A stretch of DNA of 64,000 nucleotides. Origin: Paenibacillus glycanilyticus. Lineage in GTDB: Bacteria > Bacillota > Bacilli > Paenibacillales > Paenibacillaceae. The notes below the pieces were generated by a model. That model was given only the letters and a program-made list of their open reading frames with translations. It ran no database searches and was not told the origin of the DNA. The stretch is taken from the NCBI RefSeq assembly GCF_023715145.1, contig NZ_JAMBNP010000002.1, forward strand, positions 1-64,000. Direction: 5' to 3'. The translations under genes and the position numbers were made by a program. Positions 7,583-15,420 of this stretch are shown one piece after another (the first letter of the stretch is position 1; every line of letters begins with the position of its first letter).

Positions 7583-8125
7583 GTGTTAAAAAGAAAATAT
7601 GGAGATCGTTCAGACTGGCAACGTGTTTTAGTTAGGGAGTATACTCAATCCTTTATCGAATCGGATAACTTCAATGGTTATGTGACCCTTCTACGAATTG
7701 TCAAAGTATCAGACCCACTTTACGTTGAGTATAACGGAGAAGAAATTTGTATTGTTAACGATGGCTATCTATGGCTTCAGCAATTCCCTTCAGGTCGAAA
7801 TCATTCGGTAACGACAATGTTTGATTCGAAAGGTAATATCGTGCAGTGGTACATAGATATATGTTCTCAGAATGGTGTTAGTGAGAATAATGTGCCTTGG
7901 ATGGACGATTTGTTTCTGGATTTAATTGTATTACCATCTGGGGAAGTAATTAATAAGGACACAGATGAGCTAGAAGGAGCTCTTATCAGCGGAATCATTA
8001 ATAAAGCACTTTATGATTTAGCTAAGGAAGAATCAGATATGCTCAGTGAATTAATTAAGCATAATGAGTTTACTTTATTGAAGCTATCAGAAGAACACAA
8101 AGAATTTTTGCTCCAAAAGATGTAA
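7583..8125 (+). CDS. DUF402-family protein
   Basis: A 180-residue protein. GTG 7583 is preferred because GGGGGG (7571-7576) lies 6 bases upstream; TTG 7580 is also possible. The core YLWLQQFPSGRNHSVTTMFD, then NIVQWYIDIC, then DLFLDLIVLPSG and the EGAL helix matches DUF402: a beta barrel with conserved W-Y-D and D-x-x-LDLIV acidic clusters. Characterised members include Mg-dependent nucleoside tri/diphosphatases of the SA1684 type, so phosphohydrolase activity is possible, but I cannot confirm the catalytic set. The C-terminal 50 residues are helical and charged. It is a stand-alone gene between repeats. Confidence 0.7.
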   Translation: MLKRKYGDRSDWQRVLVREYTQSFIESDNFNGYVTLLRIVKVSDPLYVEYNGEEICIVNDGYLWLQQFPSGRNHSVTTMFDSKGNIVQWYIDICSQNGVSENNVPWMDDLFLDLIVLPSGEVINKDTDELEGALISGIINKALYDLAKEESDMLSELIKHNEFTLLKLSEEHKEFLLQKM

Positions 8126-8140
8126 AGGTAGGACAATTTA

Positions 8141-8210
8141 TTGAGCTAACGGGAGACTATAGTTCAATCATGAAAGCTGCAGCAGATCGTTAGATCCGCT
8201 GCAGCTTTTT
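8141..8210 (+). repeat. repeat motif plus hairpin (array repeat 5)
   Basis: This is the clearest copy of the palindrome: TTGAGCTA, ACGGGAGAC, TATAGTTCAA (8141-8167). It is followed at once by AAAGCTGCAGC/GCTGCAGCTTT (8173-8208), an 11-bp stem with T5. It starts 15 bases after the DUF402 stop. Confidence 0.7.
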
Positions 8211-8291
8211 CAAGTTTGGAAGGATAAATTCGCAGGTTGCCGAATACACTGATTATCCATTTATAGGTGGCTAGATATGGGAGGTATAAAT

Positions 8292-8597
8292 ATGTTTGAA
8301 AACTTTGATTTCAGACCAGGAGTTGTTAAATGGAACTCTTATAAATTAAGTCCTGAAGATATAACTGATATTAAATGGTTAAGTGAAGATATGTTTATGG
8401 TCGAATATCCAAATGGATACTTAGTTGATGTCGGATGGTATGGCAGGTTTTCAACTCTTAACGGCGTTTTTATTATACATATTATCAAGAACACAGAATG
8501 GAGTAACCCAGTATTCAAAGAAGAATATCGGTCAGTAACAGATTTGTATGAAGGAATGAAGATAGCAATTCAAAAAGTAAACCAGTTAATAAAGTAA
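8292..8597 (+). CDS. small protein of unknown function
   Basis: A 101-residue protein; ATG 8292 is chosen because GGGAGGT (8279-8285) sits 6 bases upstream, although ATG 8277 is in frame. No membrane segment. It is beta-rich and acidic at first (FDFRPGVVKWNSYKLSPED, then DMFMVEYPNGYLVDVGWYG) and ends in a helix. The VEYPNGYLVDVGWYG turn suggests a small compact domain such as an immunity or adaptor protein, but nothing identifies it. It follows array repeat 5. The 209 bases after it, up to the IS110 gene, hold no gene. Confidence 0.7.
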   Translation: MFENFDFRPGVVKWNSYKLSPEDITDIKWLSEDMFMVEYPNGYLVDVGWYGRFSTLNGVFIIHIIKNTEWSNPVFKEEYRSVTDLYEGMKIAIQKVNQLIK

Positions 8598-8806
8598 TAG
8601 TTGCTTGTAAACCGAATATGGAAGTGGCTTCATATAACACCATATTCACGCATAGGGCATTCTCTGCTCGGTCCTCCGATGATTTCGAGATTGAACTACC
8701 ATGAAAATTCATTGAAGTAACATCAAAAAAAGACAAAACTAAATAAGGGTGCAGTTCTTTAAATTTTTAAAATCTAGCACCTGGTACATACTTTTCAAAA
8801 TAAGGA

Positions 8807-10024
8807 TCAGGAGACATCCGAAATAGAAACGGAATATCCCAAGCTTTCAAGTCTACGCACCGAATTTCTAACCACTGCAGCATGTTTATGTCGTTCAAAA
8901 TAGTCTTCGCCCAAATCCACGTACATTTCTTTTCGGGTTAGTAAGTAATAAGCGATTCTAAGCATGGCATGAGCGACTACAATAGCTGCACGTTTTCTAC
9001 CTTTCTTAGCGAGTGCTCGTCGATACATGGCACCAAGATAGTTCTTGGATGCGCCTACTGAATGTGCTGCTTCTGTTAAAGCAGCTTTCAAGTATTTGTT
9101 TCCTTTCTTACCTTTAGCCGATTTGCGTTTGCCAGCACTCTCGTTATGCCCAGGAACTAATGCTGCCCAAGAACACAAATGAGCTGCGCTAGGAAACTGG
9201 TTCTCAATGTTTGTTCCAAGCTCAGCTAATATCTGTTCCGCCATGCGTGGGGCAATACCAGGAATGGAATCTAATCGCTCTATGTCTTCCTGAAAAGAGC
9301 TCACTCTCTGGGCTATCTCTTGATCTAACAGCTCAATTTGTTCTGTCAGAAAATCGATGTGGTTTAGAATTGTCTTGATCATTAAACGCTGATGAGGGTT
9401 CACATAACCACGCAGAGCAAGTTCTAGTTCCGCTTTTTTCTTTTTCAGTGTACGCTGGGCTAAGTTTGCTAGTGTTTCAGGATCCTCTTCACCTTCTGCA
9501 ATGGCACGAAGCATATTCTTAGAAGAAACGCCCATAATGTCTGAAACAACGGAACCGAGCTTAATATTTGCTCCTTCTAGAACTTTTTGAATTCGGTTGT
9601 GTTGTCTAGCACGCTCTTCAATTATGCTGCGACGGTAACGAACCAACTCTCTAAGTTCTCGTTGGGCGCGGTTTGGAATAAAACTAGCTGTGAGAAGCCC
9701 ATGACGTAGAAGCTGGGCAATCCATTCTGCATCTTTGACATCGGTTTTACGTCCCGGAAGTGCTTTCATATGTTGAGCATTCACGACTAAAAACGTAATG
9801 TCTTCCGATTCTAAGAGGTTTACAATTGGTTTCCAAAATACACCTGTACTTTCCATCGCTACATGCGTACAGCCATGGTCTTTAATCCAGTCTATTAATT
9901 GCAATAAAAAGACTGTCTTAGTAGGGAAAGTACAAATCTCCTTTCCTTCGGGAGTCATTACACAAGCAGTGATAGAGTCTTTATGAACATCCATTCCGCA
10001 TGCACGTTCAATGAGAACATCCAT
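8807..10024 (-). CDS. IS110-family transposase
   Basis: A 405-residue protein with the two IS110 domains. The N-terminal RuvC-like DEDD part has GMDVHKDS (first D, residues 10-17), AMESTGVFW (E) and GRKTDVKDAEW (paired D). The C-terminal Transposase_20 part has SIPGIAPRMAEQILAELG, SAAHLCSWAALVPG and SAGKRKSAKGKKGNKYLK with the conserved small-residue/serine block, then LTEAAHS. The enzyme acts with a structured bridge RNA made from the element's own non-coding end to choose and recombine target DNA. Full length and no interruption, so it may be active. The start ATG codes for MDVLIERACGMDVHKD; an RBS (GAGAGGAAA) is just upstream. Confidence 0.95.
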   Translation of the reverse strand: MDVLIERACGMDVHKDSITACVMTPEGKEICTFPTKTVFLLQLIDWIKDHGCTHVAMESTGVFWKPIVNLLESEDITFLVVNAQHMKALPGRKTDVKDAEWIAQLLRHGLLTASFIPNRAQRELRELVRYRRSIIEERARQHNRIQKVLEGANIKLGSVVSDIMGVSSKNMLRAIAEGEEDPETLANLAQRTLKKKKAELELALRGYVNPHQRLMIKTILNHIDFLTEQIELLDQEIAQRVSSFQEDIERLDSIPGIAPRMAEQILAELGTNIENQFPSAAHLCSWAALVPGHNESAGKRKSAKGKKGNKYLKAALTEAAHSVGASKNYLGAMYRRALAKKGRKRAAIVVAHAMLRIAYYLLTRKEMYVDLGEDYFERHKHAAVVRNSVRRLESLGYSVSISDVS

Positions 10025-10265
10025 TAAAAATTTCCTCTCTACGGCTCATTTATGGAGCTGGTGCAACAACCAAATTAGGATTAATCTACCATGAGTGCTT
10101 CCCGAGGGAGCGACATTCTGTGATGCACCGTGATCGTTGGAGTCAGACTAACGGATGGGCTCTAACGCACCATAGTTTATCGACCTTCTTCTCCCAGCCG
10201 TAGTAGCATTATTAACGGCATTTCTATTTTCATTCTCTGTGGTGCAGCGCTGTTTGTGCGCTGCA
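10025..10265 (-). ncRNA. candidate IS110 bridge RNA region
   Basis: Established knowledge: in the IS110 group the bridge RNA is transcribed from the non-coding end upstream of the transposase. Here that 240-base stretch has no open frame and contains several short inverted repeats (for example GCAGCGC/GCGCTGC at 10245-10264). The RNA borders and loops cannot be set by eye. Confidence 0.4.
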
Positions 10266-10267
10266 TG

Positions 10268-10345
10268 GATGGCTAACGGGGAACGATAGCTCCGAAGACA
10301 TGACGGCGACCATCCAATTATGACCGCTGTTTTTTACCAGCTAAT
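10268..10345 (+). repeat. repeat motif plus hairpin next to the IS110 end
   Basis: ATGGCTAACGGGGAACG then ATAGCTCCGAAGACATG is a diverged copy of the array motif. It is followed by an ACGGCG/CCGCTGT stem with a T6 tract. No gene lies between 10025 and 10455. Confidence 0.5.
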
Positions 10346-10455
10346 GGACAGCCCACTAAAGATAAGGTCGAAATCTTTGTGTAAATTATGGTTAAATATG
10401 GATTATGTTTTTTTAGAACGCATGAAACATTTTAGGCTGGTGATGGAATGTGAAG

Positions 10456-10980
10456 ATGTCTAAACTTGGGGAATTGGCCGTTATTGCTATTGTAGTTGTA
10501 TCCGTTGTTTTATGCATCCAGTATACCAAAGACACCTACTATGGGGAAGATGGGGTAGTCATAGCAGCTGAAAGTAAACCTAAGCTATATGAGGTGCCGT
10601 TAGAGGTTAAAGCAACTATTGCAGAAGTTCATGGGATATTAGATGATTTACTCGGCTGGGGTGCGGATGAGGAGTTTCAATTCACGGTTTCTGATAAAGA
10701 ACAGTTAAAGGATGCCGTGGACAAATTGGAGGGCGTTCCGCCGCTTTCAAGTGACTTTTTAAGAGAGGATTTACAAAATGCTCAAAACCTTCTCAAGTTC
10801 GGTGTCATGCGTGAGGACCTGAAAGCTATTCAGTATGCGTACCGTATTCTAAATGATTTAGATATTGCCTTTAATGATTACTTTGGCACTAAAGTTTGGC
10901 ACTATTCGCTTGCTGGAGTGGGTAATGGAAAGAATGTAGAGAAGGTAAGAAAATATCTGAATTCCACGGATAATGGATAA
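10456..10980 (+). CDS. membrane-anchored protein of unknown function
   Basis: A 174-residue protein, ATG 10456 (GTG 10450 also in frame; the RBS is weak, GATGGA). Residues 6-23 are a signal anchor; the rest is helical and acidic and would be outside the cell (LEVKATIAEVHGILDDLL, DKEQLKDAVDKLEG, LRILNDLDIAFNDYF). The helical, repeat-free exterior with no cysteines gives no functional hint. It is followed after 12 bases by another small membrane gene, probably co-transcribed. Confidence 0.7.
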   Translation: MSKLGELAVIAIVVVSVVLCIQYTKDTYYGEDGVVIAAESKPKLYEVPLEVKATIAEVHGILDDLLGWGADEEFQFTVSDKEQLKDAVDKLEGVPPLSSDFLREDLQNAQNLLKFGVMREDLKAIQYAYRILNDLDIAFNDYFGTKVWHYSLAGVGNGKNVEKVRKYLNSTDNG

Positions 10981-10992
10981 AGGATTTCATTT

Positions 10993-11202
10993 ATGTGGTA
11001 TATGGACTCGTTATACTATGGTTTAATTTTGTTATTTCTTCCTTTTCTTTTGCTCCATTACCCGTTTGTTGTTGAAGTAAAGTTAGTTTGTATTATGATT
11101 TCGATATCTTCATTAAATGCTGGAGCATCACTTAAGTATTTGATAAAAGAAGCAAATAATAAGATTCAATTAATTGAAGATAGAATGAAGAGGGATAAAT
11201 GA
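10993..11202 (+). CDS. small membrane protein of unknown function
   Basis: A 69-residue protein. AAGGAT precedes the ATG. Two hydrophobic stretches (residues 6-23 and 27-45) are followed by a charged amphipathic helix (IKEANNKIQLIEDRMKRD). It lies 12 bases downstream of the membrane-anchored gene at 10456 and probably shares its transcript. No family recognised. Confidence 0.6.
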   Translation: MWYMDSLYYGLILLFLPFLLLHYPFVVEVKLVCIMISISSLNAGASLKYLIKEANNKIQLIEDRMKRDK

Positions 11203-11226
11203 GATTGCGGTAATTCACGTTCAAGC

Positions 11227-11820
11227 TCATCCGGTTCCCTGCTCCCAAAAAGCGCTTAAATTAACCGCTACAACTTCAATAACCTCTTCCACCATTGACT
11301 CCAGCGTATGAGTTTGAATCTCCCTGCTCCACTGCAGGGCCGACCCAAATATTCCCCAACTGACCACAACAGCCGTAGCTTCCCGCTTTTCTTGCAGGCC
11401 GTTCTGTTTAGGCCCCGATTCTAGCCATTGGAGCAGGAGACGATACAATTCCTTTTGCATGGCGTTTTCCAACAGCGGCTCAAATTGCTTGTCTCCCGGC
11501 GTGAGGTACTGTCGAAATCGCACTAGAAATTGAAAGACGGTCTGAACAAGAATATACAAATTATCCTTACTGAAGGCTGCATCGTCCGGCAGTCTTTTTT
11601 GCAGAATAAGTTGAAACTTCTCTGTCATCCAATAAGCGAGAAAAGCGAATTTGTCTTCAAAATGCGCATAGAAGGTTGCACGGTTGACGGCCGCTATATT
11701 CGCAATGTCGTGAACAGAAATGGAATAGATGTTTCTCTTTTCGTCAAGCAGATCGTTAAAGGCCTGAATTAATAACTGGCGGGTTCTCTTTACACGGGGG
11801 TCGCTAGGATTTACCGGCAT
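11227..11820 (-). CDS. TetR/AcrR-family transcriptional regulator
   Basis: A 197-residue protein. The N-terminal HTH is clear: RTRQLLIQAFNDLLDEK, then ISVHDIANIAAVNRATFYAHFEDK (residues 35-58), the typical T-F-Y-x-H-F helix 3/4 block. The C-terminal ligand domain is of the TetR_C type found in Bacillota. It is divergent from the NmrA-like reductase gene at 12010 with 189 bases between them. That gap contains TTATG/CATAA arms around 13 bases near 11937-11960, a possible operator. The likely role is repression of the reductase gene and of itself in response to a small electrophile or quinone; this is inference from context. Confidence 0.9.
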   Translation of the reverse strand: MPVNPSDPRVKRTRQLLIQAFNDLLDEKRNIYSISVHDIANIAAVNRATFYAHFEDKFAFLAYWMTEKFQLILQKRLPDDAAFSKDNLYILVQTVFQFLVRFRQYLTPGDKQFEPLLENAMQKELYRLLLQWLESGPKQNGLQEKREATAVVVSWGIFGSALQWSREIQTHTLESMVEEVIEVVAVNLSAFWEQGTG

Positions 11821-12009
11821 GCTATACCACTCTTTCTTCGGATTTCAAAAACAAACAAAACGGCGATTGTGTTGGGAATGCAACGAAACCGGCCTTTTGC
11901 TGATTGTTGCCGGAGCTCCAACCCTTTATCTTTTACTTATGCGATATATGGTTACATAAATCCGTATAGTTAGCAAATTTTTTTACAGAGAAGAAAGGGT
12001 GAGAGTAAC

Positions 12010-12867
12010 ATGCTGATCGTTACTGGAGCGAATGGGAGATTAGGCAGAGGCGTGGTCGAGCAGCTGCTTAAACGCCTCCCGGCTGAGCAGATTGGTGTCA
12101 GTGTTCGGGATGTGAGCCAGGCGCAGGATTTACAGGAGCGCGGCGTACGTGTTCGTCATGGCGATTTTACTGAAGATGAGAGCTTGCTGAATGCTTTTGA
12201 AGGCGCGTCACAAGTTCTCCTTGTTTCAACCGGTATTTTGGGAGATGCGGGGATCCGTCAGCACCAAACCGCGATTGAAACAGCAAAGAAATCCGGTGCC
12301 AGACGGGTTCTATACACGAGTCATATGGGCTCTTCTTCGACGTCGTATTTTCCGCCTATGGTTCACCATGGAGCTACAGAAGATTTGCTTAAAGAGTCGG
12401 GTATGCGCCACACGTCTCTTCGCAACGGTTTTTACGTCTCTTCATTAGTTGGATTAATAGGCGATGCCGTCAAAACGGGCGAGTTGATGGTTCCCGAGGA
12501 CGGTCCGATTGCTTGGACAACGCATTCGGATTTGGCCCAAGCTACTGCAGTGATCTTAACCGAGAAGAACTGGGATGGTCCATCTCCGAATCTAACGGCC
12601 TCTGAAGCGATCGATATGGAGGGGGTTGCGGCGATGGTATCGGATATCATCGGCCGGCCTATCTATCGTAAGGTCGTAACGGACGAAGCGTATCGGGCGC
12701 ATCTGACTGCACAAGGTTTTCCGGAAGCGCGCATTGCAATCACCTTAGGTTTATTCCGTGCGAGCCGTAACGGGGACTTTGCGCAAACAAGTAACGCTTT
12801 AGCTGACCTGATCGGGCGACCTCCGTTGACGTTGAGAGACTTTTTAAAAGTGTCTTTACGTCTATAG
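12010..12867 (+). CDS. NmrA/QorB-like NAD(P)H-binding oxidoreductase
   Basis: A 285-residue atypical SDR. TGANGRLGRGV (residues 4-14) is the dinucleotide-binding loop in the form typical of NmrA-like and QorB-type quinone reductases. GDFTEDESL and VSTGILGDAGIRQHQTAIE follow that fold, and there is no canonical YxxxK at the expected place, also as in NmrA/QorB relatives. The likely role is NAD(P)H-dependent quinone reduction or redox sensing in the cytoplasm. The ATG follows AGAAAGGGTGAG. It is divergent from a TetR regulator, which probably controls it. Confidence 0.85.
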   Translation: MLIVTGANGRLGRGVVEQLLKRLPAEQIGVSVRDVSQAQDLQERGVRVRHGDFTEDESLLNAFEGASQVLLVSTGILGDAGIRQHQTAIETAKKSGARRVLYTSHMGSSSTSYFPPMVHHGATEDLLKESGMRHTSLRNGFYVSSLVGLIGDAVKTGELMVPEDGPIAWTTHSDLAQATAVILTEKNWDGPSPNLTASEAIDMEGVAAMVSDIIGRPIYRKVVTDEAYRAHLTAQGFPEARIAITLGLFRASRNGDFAQTSNALADLIGRPPLTLRDFLKVSLRL

Positions 12868-12953
12868 ACGCATTGGGGGCTTCTTGAGACGTGTTCCAAT
12901 GAAGCCGTTTGAAATCTCTTAGAAAGTGCTCAGCTGGATATCGGAGAGATGTA

Positions 12954-12999
12954 AAAATGCTGAAATGCCATTCGCGCGCGAATGGCATTTCAGCATTTT
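12954..12999. terminator. perfect 46-bp palindrome, likely terminator
   Basis: A 23-bp arm (AAAATGCTGAAATGCC then ATTCGCG) is followed directly by its exact complement with no loop bases. It lies 87 bases after the NmrA-like gene, with A4/T4 ends, so it could terminate in both directions. The remaining 12868-13244 holds an AT-rich inverted sequence (GTTTAATTAATAAGT near 13105) and no gene. Confidence 0.65.
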
Positions 13000-13244
13000 G
13001 TGCATGTTTGGTGTTAGTTTCTTCATTACTATGAGGTGCATGGAGAGGTTCTGAGGCGTAAGCTTGGACACCCCTTACCTAACGATATAACAGAATTTAT
13101 ACAAGTTTAATTAATAAGTAATTGGTGTTTTATTTAATTAACTTATAAACTACAATTCATGCGGTAGTTGCTCATTAAACATGTTAGTTGCATTTCCGTT
13201 TGTTGTTACAAAACAGAATGGAGGATAAAACGAGGAGGAAATTG

Positions 13245-13724
13245 ATGATGATCATTTTGTTGCTGGTGCACTTAATCGCGGTTTGTGCCTGGGTAGGCGG
13301 TGGAATTTACGAGCGTTTCTTCGTCTTGGGAGCAATCAATCATGCGAAGGGAACGAACTATGAAGTCCGCATGGTACAAATCATGCTTAAAGCTGTACCA
13401 TATTTTAAAGTTGTTACTGCCTTGCTTATTTTGTCTGGTCTTGCGATGACATTAATTAGCTCTCAGGGATCATTCAACTGGCTCCTTCAATGGAGCTGGC
13501 TATCTCTTAAAGTGTATATCATGATTGTGATCATGGTGTTTGGGTATGCCTTTATTAATCCGCTTCTCAACAAAGTCACCGAGCAGATTAAATTGGCCAT
13601 TGAGCATGATCAAATAGTTAAGGATGAAACGCGCGCTGGTGTCCGCCGAATTGGGGTCTTGCTGGACATCGCTCACCTTGGAGTAATTGTCAACTTGATT
13701 CTGGGAGTAACGAAGTTCTTTTGA
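13245..13724 (+). CDS. four-helix membrane protein (DUF2269/CopD-like)
   Basis: A 159-residue protein; ATG 13245 is preferred because GAGGAGG (13232-13238) precedes it. Four membrane segments: MIILLLVHLIAVCAWVGGG, FKVVTALLILSGLAMTLI, WLSLKVYIMIVIMVFGYAF and a C-terminal IGVLLDIAHLGVIVNLILG. The conserved HLIAVCAWVGG with a membrane histidine is shared by DUF2269 and CopD-like proteins. No substrate is known. It is a single gene followed by the EthD gene. Confidence 0.8.
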   Translation: MMIILLLVHLIAVCAWVGGGIYERFFVLGAINHAKGTNYEVRMVQIMLKAVPYFKVVTALLILSGLAMTLISSQGSFNWLLQWSWLSLKVYIMIVIMVFGYAFINPLLNKVTEQIKLAIEHDQIVKDETRAGVRRIGVLLDIAHLGVIVNLILGVTKFF

Positions 13725-13853
13725 TTATCCGCACCTGATTGGCAACACTATCTTTTTTTTTCTTGAGGTCTAACTACTTACAGGCAAACATTCCATAGCT
13801 AAAGTAATAGTCTTTCAGTGAAGCTATTACATGACTAGAAAGGGTACCCATTC

Positions 13854-14156
13854 ATGAGCAAAATAATCATTATTCACGATAAACCTAAAGATATTGAAAA
13901 TTTCGAGAAACATTATTATAACATTCATATTCCGCTTGCTAAAAAACTCCCGAAGTTGATAGGAGCATCCGTGCATCGTGTCGTTAGCGCCCAGCATACG
14001 GACAATGAGCCATACTTGGTTGTGGAGGTTGAATTTAACAACAGCGAGGATCTTCACGCAGCGATGGCAAGCTCGGAAGGGAAAGCGGTTTCCGAAGATG
14101 TCAAGAATTTAATTCCTTTTCTGAATCGTCGTCCCGCTATACTTATTTTAGAATAG
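13854..14156 (+). CDS. EthD-domain protein
   Basis: A 100-residue protein forming one dimeric alpha/beta-barrel domain. DIENFEKHYYNIHIPLAKKLP matches the EthD pattern (x-F-x-x-HY-x-x-x-H-x-P), and the second half ends with FLNRRPAILILE. EthD-like proteins are small enzymes or accessory proteins in the breakdown of ethers and quinone-type compounds. AAAGGG precedes the start. It stands alone, followed by a strong terminator. Confidence 0.85.
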   Translation: MSKIIIIHDKPKDIENFEKHYYNIHIPLAKKLPKLIGASVHRVVSAQHTDNEPYLVVEVEFNNSEDLHAAMASSEGKAVSEDVKNLIPFLNRRPAILILE

Positions 14157-14203
14157 ATATGATTTTCCCTTAATGAAATTACTAGCACTCGTCGCGCGTA
14201 GTA

Positions 14204-14229
14204 AAAAGCAGCCTCTATAGGCTGCTTTT
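14204..14229 (+). terminator. intrinsic terminator after the EthD gene
   Basis: AAAAGCAGCC and GGCTGCTTTT form a 10-bp stem with a TCTATA loop and T-rich ends on both sides. Confidence 0.8.
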
Positions 14230-14262
14230 AGTGGTAAGTTTTTTCGGAAAATTCCGCAGCAG

Positions 14263-14330
14263 GCTTGTAACGGAAGAACTTTAGCTCCATAAGACAGCAA
14301 GGCAGCTCACACAGGATGAGCCGCCGCTTT
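14263..14330 (+). repeat. diverged array motif plus GGCAGC hairpin
   Basis: TTGTAACGGAAGAAC then TTTAGCTCCATAAGACAGC resembles the array motif; GGCAGCTCACACAGG/GAGCCGCC follows, like the hairpin at 7430-7458. The copy is weaker than those before 11 kb. Confidence 0.4.
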
Positions 14331-14341
14331 CTTAACGAAAG

Positions 14342-14821
14342 TTATTTTTTTACCACTGGCACCCAAAATTCACCGTAGAATGTACCCTCGCCGTTATCTT
14401 TGCGATAGGTGGCGTTTGGACCGCCGATGTAAGCATAATCAGTGATTTGGGCCAACACTTCGCCAAAAGCCAGGTAAGTCAACTGATCAAACAAAGTTTC
14501 CTTTTCACCATTTCCAGCGACTACGATGTACTCGCTCTCCGGAAACTCGATGAGACGCGTTGCGTCCGCCACTAGCTTTCCAGCTTCTACCGCGAAATAA
14601 TTCCACGGCTTGCCTTGATATACCTCGTTCACCGACCATTCACGATCATCTTTTGCAGCGTCTTTGAGCCTAGCAAACCGCCCGTCAGCCTTGAGTTTGC
14701 CCCAAAACTCGGCTTTTTCCTGCTGTAAAGCTGCCATGTCTTGAAAATTGGACTGGATTGAAAAACCGTATGCGGTTAATGTGAATGATTTTTTATGCTC
14801 AATTGTATATTCTGCTGCCAT
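14342..14821 (-). CDS. GyrI-like small-molecule-binding domain protein (second copy)
   Basis: A 159-residue protein, ATG 14821 with AAAGGAG just upstream; a longer frame to 14836 lacks support. The order of strands (KKSFTLTAYGFSI, WNYFAVEA, SEYIVVAGNGEK, GGPNATYR and FYGEFWVPV) is that of the GyrI-like/AraC effector-binding fold without a DNA-binding domain. It is a clear paralogue of the gene 27 bases upstream (both carry YGFS/FGVS, YIVVxG, EITDYxY, FYGExxxxV). Such proteins bind or hydrolyse small cationic or lipophilic compounds. Both are probably controlled by the divergent WYL regulator. Confidence 0.8.
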   Translation of the reverse strand: MAAEYTIEHKKSFTLTAYGFSIQSNFQDMAALQQEKAEFWGKLKADGRFARLKDAAKDDREWSVNEVYQGKPWNYFAVEAGKLVADATRLIEFPESEYIVVAGNGEKETLFDQLTYLAFGEVLAQITDYAYIGGPNATYRKDNGEGTFYGEFWVPVVKK

Positions 14822-14848
14822 GGGAGCTCCTTTCAAATTTCAAAAAGA

Positions 14849-15328
14849 TTAGTTCTCGACTTTTTTCACGCGAAGACACATTTCCCCGTAGAATTCACCG
14901 TTTTCAGCTGCTTTGACGAATGTTGAGTTACCGGGACCTACGTATTTGTAGTCTGTTATTTCCTGCAGCATGCCGCCGAAAACTTTGCCTGTGATTTCAT
15001 CGGCAAGGCTGTCTTTATCAGAGCCCGTGCCCGGCACAACGAGGTAATCGCCAGCGAGGAAATCGAGGACGACCGCGTCTTCCGCATTGAAATCACCCAT
15101 TACGCCGAAGCCGCGCCAAGCCTTGCCGTCGATCACATAATTGATCTGGTATTCTTGCCCGTCAGCCAGCGCCAGAAGCTCGGCAAGCTTGCCGTTTTCA
15201 GTAATTTCAGCCTTTTTCGCTGCCGTTTTTGCCGCATTGCCTGCCCAATCGTTGAAGTCCTCAAATGAAACACCGAAAGCCGTCATTTTGTAGTTTTCCG
15301 AGATTGTTTTGATGGAATAGTTAGACAT
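14849..15328 (-). CDS. GyrI-like small-molecule-binding domain protein (first copy)
   Basis: A 159-residue protein, first gene of a two-gene operon. AAAGGAGATAAT lies upstream of the ATG. The fold signatures are TISENYKMTAFGVSF, YQINYVIDGKAWRGFGVMG, YLVVPGTGSDKDS, VFGGMLQEITDY and EFYGEMCLRV, again the GyrI-like effector-binding type with no HTH. The close tandem paralogue suggests a recent duplication. The 30-bp operator palindrome lies between it and the divergent WYL regulator gene, indicating shared control. Confidence 0.82.
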   Translation of the reverse strand: MSNYSIKTISENYKMTAFGVSFEDFNDWAGNAAKTAAKKAEITENGKLAELLALADGQEYQINYVIDGKAWRGFGVMGDFNAEDAVVLDFLAGDYLVVPGTGSDKDSLADEITGKVFGGMLQEITDYKYVGPGNSTFVKAAENGEFYGEMCLRVKKVEN

Positions 15329-15382
15329 TTTTATTATCTCCTTTGTGTGTTTGCTTTTACAAGATTGATTCTATTGGCCGAA

Positions 15383-15412
15383 TGTATCAAAAAATGATAC
15401 TTTTTTGATACA
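15383..15412. promoter_or_regulatory. perfect operator palindrome in the WYL/GyrI-like divergent promoter
   Basis: Arms TGTATCAAAAAA and TTTTTTGATACA are exact complements around a TGATAC centre. The right arm overlaps TACAAT (15409-15414), a good -10 box only 6 bases before the regulator's ATG. Binding here would block the regulator promoter and sits in front of the divergent operon. Confidence 0.75.
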
Positions 15413-15420
15413 ATAAAATC

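Larger units (their letters stand above)
8807..10265 (-). mobile_element. IS110-family insertion sequence (borders approximate)
   Basis: The borders cannot be fixed from sequence because IS110 elements lack clear terminal inverted repeats. The long non-coding region lies upstream of the transposase (10025 to about 10265), as in the IS110 group where it encodes the bridge RNA. The element ends next to a copy of the array repeat (10268). Confidence 0.6.
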
